64,000 nucleotides of DNA, taken from contig CP075493.1 in the NCBI GenBank assembly GCA_021613535.1, positions 1,116,001 to 1,180,000 of the forward strand, written 5' to 3'. The notes under the pieces are model-generated. The model was not told the DNA's origin, searched no databases, and was given only the letters and a program-made list of their open reading frames with translations. Positions 54,485 through 64,000 of the stretch are shown one piece after another (position 1 is the stretch's first letter; the number at the start of each line of letters is the position of its first letter). The stretch comes from Adineta vaga (lineage: Eukaryota > Rotifera). Both the position numbers and the translations under genes were made by a program.

Positions 54485-57280
54485 ATGTCTAATCTACCAC
54501 CGTGGCTTGTTGAAAGTCGTGAAAATGTTTTGAAAACAAAGGTTGAGTTTTTTTTCTTTCGAAATCAATATATTTTCTAGAAGAAATAAATGAACTTTTA
54601 TTTCAATCTATTTAAAGGAATGGGATGCTTTAACTCATAATATTTATGATGCTGTCGATCAACATTTAGCACAAAGTCACGTTCAATATTTTACTGATTT
54701 ATCTGATGCAGAAAAAAGTCTTGTTCTCGAACGAGCTGCACGAAGTTTAAAAGCAAGCAGTGGAGGACGTAGGTTTTCTTTTTATTTTAAAATGAAGTTT
54801 AAAGAACATCTTTTCTTCTATATATTCTAGCAACTCCATATGATAATTTAAATAAACGTGTATCAGATTTTCTTGATAAAGGTGTTAATAATGATGTATC
54901 TCGATCATTAATCAAAGATGATCCAATGGAAACAAAAACAGATATTATTTTAGACAAAGTATGTGAAGGTATTGTTGGTTTATTACGTAAATGGCCTGAT
55001 CAAAAATATAAATTACATGCTTTTGTTAATCAATCCTTACCACAACCATTACGTTTTGTTGGATGGCATCTTTATTTAACTAATACGAATCGTATGTTAT
55101 TGATAAAAATATCTTTTTTTCTTTTCTTCACTGATTAGTTTAGATCGACAAAAGTTTATCAATGATTTAGCTAATAATCCGCGAAGTGTTTTATCATCTA
55201 TGGATTCGGATATACAACGTAATTGTGATAGTCTTGTTCCAACATTACCATCAGCAAATGATATGAGTGATTCAAAAGGTAAAATGATTTCAACAATCGA
55301 ATTTAGTTTTTCTTCAAATTTTCTTTTCAGGAAATATGAGTGCAATGAAAGCAATCTTATCATATCATCACTCAATGCTTTCGAATAATCGTGATTTAAG
55401 TGATTCGGAATATTATTATTCCGTTCCTATTGTTCTTTCACATAATCCACCTTTATCAAGGTAGAACGAGAGAGAAAAAAACTTGAATTTACATGAAATT
55501 TTTATTGTTGTTGTTTTTCTTCTGATTAGAACGGAGAAACCTTATGAAAAATCTCTTTCAATTTTAATTGAAATGTATCGAACTTTTTTGGATACAATGC
55601 CACCCATTCTACGTGCTGCTTATTTGAATGTAATCAAAACAAATTTGATTTATTCATAATTGAAAATAAACTTCTTTTTTTTAAATAGAATTCAACACAA
55701 GAACTTGATCCATGGTTTGTTAAAGTCGATCAGAATTTAAGAGATATCGATCGTCCTCTCTATAATCATATTCGAAGTACAATCAATCCATCAGGTTAAT
55801 TGTCCTTTCAAATCATATTTTATCAACAAAAATCATCGATCGATCTTTTTTTCTTCAGATACACATACATCCGGAGCAGTTGATCAAAATGTTTTATCTT
55901 TTCTCCGAAAATGTTGCTATACGTGGTTTAAATACATGTTTGTTGGTAAGAATATTCAAGATACTCTGTGAGATTATATAAATCTGATCTATTTGTAGGA
56001 TGTCTTACAACGGATCCTTTATTATTTGTTTGGGATCAATATTTAATTACAAGTGATGTACCTAAATTTTATGATGAATTAATTCCAGCTATTGCAGCAT
56101 CGATGATTATAACATTGAGAGATTTTCTACTAAAATGTCGATCGGTTTGTTATTGTTTTTAAGATAAATAATGAAAATTTCCTTTTAGTCATCCGATTTA
56201 GAAGTTGTTCTACAAAGACGAACAAATATTATCATAACACGTCAATTACAATCGGTTATTGTACGATTCTTTTTACCGGATTTTAAAAATCGTATTTCAA
56301 AATCAAGTTTCGGTCCAGTTATTGATCCAACGGAAGGTTTGAATGAAAATTACATTTCTAAACTTTATATTTACTTTACGATATTCTTGTTTAGGACGTC
56401 AATGGACAGGTTTTAATCGAGATCATGTTCCACAAGTTGCTAATCGACCTGAACAAAGATTTACCGATCGTGAAAGAAATGAACAGTAAATGATTATTTT
56501 CTATTCACTCTGAGTTTATTAACTTTTATTTCCTCCAATTTAGAACTCTTCAACTTGAAAAACGATTACGAGAGGTATGATTTTCAAATAATCATATCTT
56601 CTTTTCTTCGAAATTATTCATTTGTATAAAAAGGAAATGACTAAACGAGAAGAAAATGAACGATTATTACAATCAAAAATAGATCAACTTCAACGTGATA
56701 TGGAACGTTTGAAATACAATCCTGTTCCAATAACAACAATACAACCGGTACTAACAACAGTTCAACCAGTAGTAACAACAATTCCTCCACGAGTACAAAC
56801 ACCTGTCGAACGATATGTTGTTCATGAAACTCATACAAAAGTAATTAACATTAGACTTTGATCTGTTTTTTTCTTTTTTAAACAAAGAATTCTATTTAGC
56901 CTTTAACACCACCAAAAGAAGTTTCACGACGAGCACCGATGAATAGTCCAATCCATGATTTACTTCGTAAAATAGCTCAAACATGCAATCGAGGTAGATT
57001 TTTTGTGAAGAAAACGAATTGAATTTCATATGTTATTTTTTTATTAGTGGCACATGGTGAAGGTAAAAATAGTGTGGTTTTAAATGAACAAACTAAAAAT
57101 GATATTCGAGTTCATAAACTTGACTTAAAAATGGCTGAACGACAAGTTATTGGCCGAACATTACAAGCCGATGAATGGGATCAATTACCAGCAACACAAA
57201 AAGAAGTTTATAGTCAACAAATGCTTGAAGCTGTTAAAGCACGAATTCAAAAACGATATACTGCTGGACGAAAAGTTTAA
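54485..57280 (+). CDS. TBC-like domain protein with coiled coil
   Basis: ATG 54485 (MSNLPPWLVESRENVLKTK) begins a chain of about a dozen short exons joined by ~50-nt introns, ending at 57280. Helical segments include GLLRKWPDQKYKLHAFVNQS and ILIEMYRTFLDTMPPILRAA. The block CCYTWFKYMFVGCLTTDPLL then FVWDQYLITSDVPKFYDELI resembles the C-terminal half of a Rab-GAP TBC domain (W-x-lF ... WD-x-l). The classic IxxDxxR arginine finger was not found, so GAP activity is doubtful. A coiled coil (EENERLLQSKIDQLQRDMER) and a proline/valine-rich linker follow, then a basic C-terminal helix region. Confidence 0.5.
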
Positions 57281-57602
57281 TTTCTTTTTTCTTCTTAAAC
57301 ATTCATTCTGTCATATTATATATTTGCTTCATTGAATAAATCATTTCATATGCTTTCATTTCGTTTAAAATTATCGAAATTTTCATGTAAGGATAAAGTT
57401 TATTTTGAAATATCAAGAATTCGTCAATACACATTCTTACTCGATGAAAAGATCAAAAAAAAACATATTTCAATAATATCTATAGGACAAATTTTCACAG
57501 GATTATTTTCACTTCGTTATATTATATGAACAGAAAACAAACAAAATAAATATATAATACAAATTAACGAAGAAGTTCACAGTAAAAATGTTTCTTTTTC
57601 TT
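57281..57602. other. Convergent 3' region
   Basis: The TBC-like gene and the membrane-protein gene converge here. A 65-residue plus-strand frame (57332-57529) is unsupported. Confidence 0.4.
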
Positions 57603-60600
57603 TCAACTACCACTATCATAACCTGTAACAATAATTGATGGTGAACCAAATGGTATTCCGTTATTTCGTCGATGAAAATCAACAGATTGTTGAGGAAAGG
57701 TTGATGAAGGTGAACTTAATTGTTCTTGATCATTATCATGTTTATTATATCGATTAGGAAGATGTATTGACGGTTGTTGTTCATAATTTAAATTTGTTTG
57801 AATAAAACTATGTGGACGTTGTTTAATAAATGCTGTTCGAGTTTGTTGTTTTGTACGAAGATGATTATCATTCTTATTCATAATTGTTTCATCGAATGTT
57901 TGTTGTCGAGTAGGAAGACGAGAACGATGTTGATTATTCGAATTGATTTTCTTATTTTCATCTTGCATTAGAAATTCATTGATTATTCGATTCGTTTTTT
58001 CATCAATTGTATTTTCATTTAATAATAACATTGAATGATTCGTTGAGGTCGATCCTAAACTTGATGTTGTAGGTTCACGAACTAAACTAAATTTTAAACG
58101 TGATTTTGTTCCACTTGCTGCTGCTGCTGTTGTTGATGATGTTAATATTGGAGAGATTGACGCAGGATGTTGCGGATTTGATGAAGATGAATTGATTGGA
58201 GATGTTGGATGATCAAAGGACATTGAACCACGTTTCGAACGGAATGATTCGACACGAGAACTTACACTAACTGATGGAGATTTTTGAAATAAATGACGGG
58301 GATTAGGTGTTATGTTTGTTCGTATAGGAGCAGCTGGCGGAGAAACATCTGCGATTAGGTAACATCGAATCATTATTTGTCAAAGATTCTAAAAGATAGA
58401 AAATGAATTCAATTAGACTTTTTCATCATATTGAATTACCTAAAATTTCTGTTTCATTTGATTTTGAACGTTGAAAACCATTATGTCGAATTTGTAGTGA
58501 TGATGCTGATGATGTTGAATTTTGATTATATTCATGTTCATTTGTTGTTATAATACATGGAAGAAGACCAGTGGATGTTGCATGACGTTTATCTTTACTA
58601 AATTCTTTTCGTTTTTTACTTGCTGTTCGATGAAATGATGGCGATAATGAAAGTGATTTATTTGTATTCGGAGATAAAAATTGATTGAATACATTTGTTG
58701 ACGAATGTTCATCAAGTGGAATATTTGTTGATAGACTACGTTGATAAACATGTGCAGATAATCTGAAATGAAAATTTAAAAAAAAACACAAAATAAAATG
58801 GAAATGATTGATTTAATTTACTGATGAGAATTTGATTGATGTTCATTTAAATCATCTTCAAGATCTTTGACATCAACACTTCGTTGTTGTAAAGATGATT
58901 TAGGAATAAAAATAACACTTTCAGCTCCATCTGTTGACATCCAATCTAAACTTAATGTTTGATTTTGACTTTCAAATGATTTATAAGCACTATCATCTTG
59001 TTGTGGTTGTTTCGATGGAGAATTAATTCGTAAACGATGATGATGCATTTCAGGTAGATTATATTCATTTCCTGACGATTCAATCGATGTAAAATGATCA
59101 TTTTGTCCTCGACTACTTGTATCTGATTGCATATCGAAATCTGTTTCGAGACTTCGATCAAAACTGGAATTTTCACTTTTACAATTTAAATTATTTAATA
59201 AATTGGAAAAATCTGAAGATTTTAATGTTGTTGAAAGATTATTTGCTTGTTCTTCTCGTCTTGCATTCGATTGATTGATACAATTTCGACGTTTTTCATA
59301 TGTTCGTCGTAAAGCTTGACGACGAACTTCAGGTGGTGGTAGAAGAAGATTTGATGAACTTTTTCGACGATGATCATAATTCGATGTATCATCATTTTTA
59401 GTATCAGTTTTGGTTTTCTTCGATGAATGACTTGTAAACATTCCAGCAGCTGAATCAATTGATGTGGATGTAAATAAATCATCCGGTGATGTTTGATCCA
59501 TTTGTTGTTGTCGTCGATCTTCAATTTCATAAGAATGATGAATACGCCAGAAATCTTTCCGAGATTTATTGTCAGATTTTCGAATATTTTGATCCTAAAC
59601 AAAACAAGATTTTAACAAACATACTTCGGTGAAAAAATGTTTCGTTACTAATTGAGACAATTGAACAGCTTGAACAAGTTGACTCATATCAGGAATTTTA
59701 ATGACAATCGGTGGTGGAGCTATGGGTGATGATGTATGATGTTCTTCAGCACATTCATAAGATTTTGTTCGTCGATTAACAACAAGATCGGAACGATGAT
59801 TAACTGGTCGAAGAAGATTAGCCGCATCAAAACTACGTGATTGTTTATCAACTGAACCAGAATTTGGTGATGTTGGATCTTCTAATGATCGAGAATGTTC
59901 ATGTTCACGTTGTACAATCGATGAACGTATTGGCGATGTATTTGAATTGCGACATCTTTCTTTTGAACAAAAGAATTTCGTTTACTTATTATCGAAACTG
60001 GTGGAGATAAATGTTGAGAACCAGGTGGAGTACTTGTCGATGGATTTCCTTGAACAGATAAACTTGAACCACGTGGTGTAAAATACATTTCCTGTTGTGG
60101 AATAATCATTGATGATGGAGTTGAAGGTTGTTGAGGTGGCGTATGATATGCTAAATTAACATCGAAACTACTTTGACGATAGGGTGATAATGAAGATGTT
60201 CCTGATGGACGTGTATCAATATTTATTGTATAACCTTTTTCAAGACGTGGTATATCTGATCGTTTTTCTATAATAACAGAATTATTCGAATTTTGTCGAA
60301 CATAACATCGAGGATCAACTTGAAGATATTGTTCGGTGGGTTCATCATCATTGGATATATTTTCATAGACAGTACTAGTGTAATAATAATATCGTTCGAA
60401 AACAACGATGACTATTAGAAAGATTATTTTAACTTACGGATTTTGTTGTTTATTACCATTTTGAAGTGGAGGTACATGATAATCAATTGATGATGGTTTG
60501 GAACTCGGTATTTGCCATTGATTCCTGAGGAAAATAAGACAGAATCAACAATCACTTTTTGTTATGAACGATTTATACAATTTCAGTAAGAAAAGAAGAG

Positions 60601-61030
60601 ATCAATTCGGACAAAATTCTAATGAATAAATCTACCTGCTAACTCTCAGCATCACTGGAGAATGAACGAAAAAAAAAAGGTGTTTTACTGTGGTAATTGA
60701 TATCGATCAAGTGGATTCGATCGTCTTGGTTCAAGTGGAGGAATTATCTGAAGTCCACGTCGATTTAATCGATTTGAATCTAATATCAATGCTGGATTTA
60801 ATGTTTCATATAAAAGTTTCATTTGTTCGGTTTCCCTACAAGTGAATAAAACAAACAAACAGATGATTTGTCTTTTTTTTCTTGAATAATTTTGAGAAAA
60901 AATTTACCTCAAACTTTTTCGATTTAACCAATATTTGCATAATAATAAAATCGAAAAAACAATGAGAAGACCACCGACAATGCCCGTTATAAGTACAATG
61001 AATGCCAGACTTCTTTGATTAAAAGCTCGT
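57603..61030 (-). CDS. Cytoplasmic part of a single-pass membrane protein (5' end missing)
   Basis: Starting at about 61030 the minus strand gives one TM (LAFIVLITGIVGGLLIVFSI) and a stop-transfer KYWLNRKSLR. Exons then read ETEQMKLLYETLNPALILDS, QNQWQIPSSKPSSIDYHVPP, PTVYENISNDDEPTEQYLQV and several long Ser/Pro/Asn-rich segments, ending GSPSIIVTGYDSGS at 57603. The tail (over 800 residues, with possible phosphotyrosine sites such as YENI) suits an adhesion or guidance receptor. No ectodomain exon is visible between 61030 and 64000, and the reading frame meets a stop just before the TM exon. One base seems missing in an A-run at about 59956-59965 (frame goes from FVQK to ERCRNSNTSPIRSS). Confidence 0.55.
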
Positions 61031-64000
61031 CATCTACTAAAATATGAAAAATCAAGAAATCTTCTCCTACTTTTTCATTGAGACACAATCAAAAAAAGGA
61101 GAAAAAAAACCTATTATCTCCTCTCTTCAACTTTCTATTAATTGTTTTCGTGATCATACGAGCAAAAAAAACTAATTACGTCAAGTAGTTTATGATGAGT
61201 ATGAGTTTCTTCAATCAAATCTAACAGCATAGTTACAAATTAGTTCTTCTTTATTGAAATTCATTAATAGAACTCAAAATTAATATTCTGAGTTTTAAAC
61301 TATTCGAATATCAAGAAGATTATCTTCGACTTTATTTATAATCTGAAAGAAAAATATGAGTAGAATTTGATTGTTTGTATGTAATAGAACAGTATTTTGA
61401 TGATCTCTATTGAACTATTCAGAAGAATGTCGGTTAAAAAGAGAGAAAAGAACGTTTTCCTGTTTTCTTCTGTTCTTTGTCGTTTCTTTCGATCTTTTCT
61501 ATTGTATTCACAGAGGAGTCTTAAATATAATGAATTTTCTTTCATATGTCACATCGTTTAATAGCAGAAAAGTAGTGAGAGGAGTGACAGGAATATTAAC
61601 GAGTGAAAAACTATGTGTGTGTGTTTATGGAAATAGAGAAAGAAAAGGAAAAGAAAAGAAATCTAAACAAGATTTTATCTTAAATCTTCTATCAAATAGA
61701 ATCAATTGATTCTTTTCTTCGTCTATCAATAATTTCATGAAATACATTACCAATATTTGATATTTCTGTTTATTTTCCTATCGAAAAATAAAACCAAACT
61801 AATATACTATAGAAAAGATCGAAGAAATTCTCATGAGATTGAATTTTTTCCTTTCTAAAAATTGACAATAGAATGAAAATATATTCCAATTGTCAATCGA
61901 AGAAAACAAACTAAATTCAGAAAATTAGAATGATCAATCGAAAGAAAATATTATGAATTATATGTCTAGAAGTAAAGTATATACACTTATGATTTATTAA
62001 ATGTTAATAGAATGAGTAGGCCAATGATTGTTTGATGTAACGGAAAATGAACGAATATCTAAGTATCTACGTCTTTTTATCGACAATGCCATTACTAATG
62101 ACGTCGTCTAGTTTATTCAATGTATGATAAGAATAAAAACAAATATGCTTCTGTATTATAGAGAAAAGAAAATCTTATTTTTCTTCTTTGATTAGAAAAA
62201 GACATTATCTATATCTGATGAACGTATATGCGTGACTTTTAATCAATAAAAAATCTCATTCAACTTAGAAGGAAAGATTTATTCATCAAGAAAATTTTCA
62301 ATAATAAAGTTCCTATTCGAGTACACTATGATGATCTCATATTTAAGCCAACAATAAAAAGAAAACGAGAGAGAAAAAAAAGAATTTATCGTTTAATGAA
62401 AAAACGCACATGCCTGCACGCACATGAAATTAAATAAGAATATATTATGTAAACTCTTTTACCTTGATTCGTTTTCTTTTTTCATTCATTGTTTGATTCT
62501 TAAATGACAGGAAATTATTTAGTATAGAATATTTTCAAATCTACTCAATTGACATCGAATGTCAATAGAAGATAATGAAAAACTCTCATTTTTTTCCTTT
62601 TTTTAAAATATGAAATATTAATCATATACTCGGGTGAAAGAGGAAAGTGTTAACTACCAGCAAATAACCCTTTGGAGATTTATATATTCACATCTTTATG
62701 TTGTCAATATCAACTATTAGAAAAAATAATTATCTGATATTTATACTTAAACCGAATTAATAACTATGCGATGCTATCTTGAGAACGATTATCTAACAAA
62801 AAAGAGAATATCTTCAAAGGTGTACATACGATTCTTTTTATTGAACTAGAAAAAGTAGGGGAAAAAAGTTTGTTAAGTATATTTTTATTTATGCGTTTAT
62901 CTTTGTCATCATTGTTAAAAAACTTCGCTCTTTTCTATAGACTCATTTTGTCAAATGTGTTTCTAGACCATTTTTCTCACTCTTTTTTCCTCTTCTTCTT
63001 CTTCTATGTTTAGCTGCTAACAATGGATGTGTGACAAGAGAAATAAAAATATTATTTTCATACGTTTTTATATCGCGTGTTTATTATAAAATGCATTCGA
63101 ATTTGACGATATAAAAAAAAAGTTTAATTTCAATTCGATTAATAACGATGAGTTGATATCTAATAAAAGATGAAAGTATAACTATCACGGAAATGATCTT
63201 ATTACGTCTTTTATTAACAATAATCTCAAATGAAAACGAATTCTATTCTTTGATAGACTAAATATCTTTCTTCCGTTATGAATTTCCTTAAAATAGAATG
63301 GTATTTTTCTTTTCAAATAAATTATTCAAACGAAGAATTTCAGAAACGACGAATAACACAAGAATATGATATGTTATGCAAGAAGAACTTTTACTATAGT
63401 TATTATTCATAGATAAAGTTTTCAAACTAGAAAGTTCTAGTAAAAACGGATATTGTATTACTGAGATAATGAACTCAAAGTAGATCTTCAATTTGAAACA
63501 AAATGCAGATAATTCTTTTCCAGGTCACTTCATTCGAGACTTCCGAATCACACAATGAGTAAACCTATCGCACGTGAAAATCTTCTCATACGCTGTTCTT
63601 GACATGAAAAGAGATAATTTTGTGGTTGAAGCATTAGCAATGTCACCAAAATCCTTACTCATCGACACACTATCAACTTCAGAAGATTTTAAATACTTGA
63701 AAATTAAAAGTATTCTCTTCGAACTTTGTTTCATAGATTTACTGATATTTTGAAATGAGTTTGTTTTGTAGTTATGAGTAGAAAAAAAGAGAGTTAAATA
63801 TTATCATAAAAAAGGTGAATGGATTAATAAGAACAAGAAATTGTCTCGAGAAAATTGCAAACAAAACATGTGCGAGTTGTTGTTGAACAAATAAATGAAT
63901 AAAGAAGTCTAGAAGAATATATATATATATATCGATTGACTTGAGAAAATGAGACATTGCATTTTTTCCTATGTTTCATCTATATGACAATAGTTGAGTA
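61031..64000. other. Gene-poor right end
   Basis: Three kilobases of AT-rich DNA. Includes an (AT)n tract at about 63917-63933 and a minus-strand 69-residue frame (63525-63734; MSKDFGDIANASTTKLSLF) of more balanced composition that could be an isolated exon. If the upstream gene is intact, this may be a long intron carrying regulatory DNA. Nothing firm is seen. Confidence 0.4.

Overview
The window is AT-rich nuclear DNA from a small-genome animal, most likely a bdelloid rotifer. The reasons are: many GT-AG introns of about 50-65 nt; animal genes (WASH subunit, Fem-1, T-type calcium channel, ELOVL elongase, RTP-like zinc fingers); an ADP-ribosyltransferase plus TPR gene of a type I associate with bdelloid expansions; a TGTGGG-type repeat array like the telomeric repeat I recall for bdelloids; and several genes that look bacterial in type. 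The species call is inference.

Layout. 1-5.1 kb is repeat-rich: a duplicated ~310-bp segment, two copies of a shorter dispersed element and an interstitial TGTGGG/TGAGGG array surround a four-TM MARVEL-like gene. 5.3-7.6 kb holds a cysteine-rich secreted peptide and WASHC1. 7.7-10 kb is a Fem-1 ankyrin gene (minus strand) with one apparent frameshift. 10.3-16.4 kb has a cupin, a GPCR, a glycosyltransferase-like protein and a coiled-coil membrane protein, with gene relics and foldback elements between them. 17-22.7 kb is an ART-TPR gene whose two exons flank a 3.1-kb intron. That intron holds a pogo-like MITE, another dispersed repeat and a coiled-coil exon on the other strand. 23-24.4 kb is a secreted kelch-type protein. 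24.8-31.7 kb is a complete four-domain T-type (Cav3) channel whose open frame is continuous, upstream, with a degenerate NRPS-type adenylation domain. This is the most unusual object in the window. 34-34.95 kb is a pseudogene and 37-38 kb an ELOVL elongase. 38-39.7 kb is an unknown gene with an intron-containing tRNA-Arg(CCT) inside one of its introns on the opposite strand. 40-40.6 kb is a CDP-alcohol phosphatidyltransferase of bacterial PssA type. 40.8-43.7 kb is a tandem pair of 3CxxC zinc-finger genes. 44-49.3 kb has a TMEM272-like gene and its deleted pseudocopy. 49.6-57.3 kb has a mucin-like receptor, a large unknown gene and a TBC-like gene. 57.6-61 kb is the cytoplasmic half of a single-pass membrane protein that continues off the right side or across a long intron; 61-64 kb has no convincing gene.

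No operon or pathway links these genes. The recurring themes are (i) insertion of small non-autonomous elements, (ii) partial gene copies (TPR tail, ART core, kelch tail, TMEM272 fragment), and (iii) several otherwise good frames broken by a single base. Theme (iii) may be sequence error rather than biology. Exon boundaries come from reading frames and GT-AG sites by eye; no alignment or search was run.
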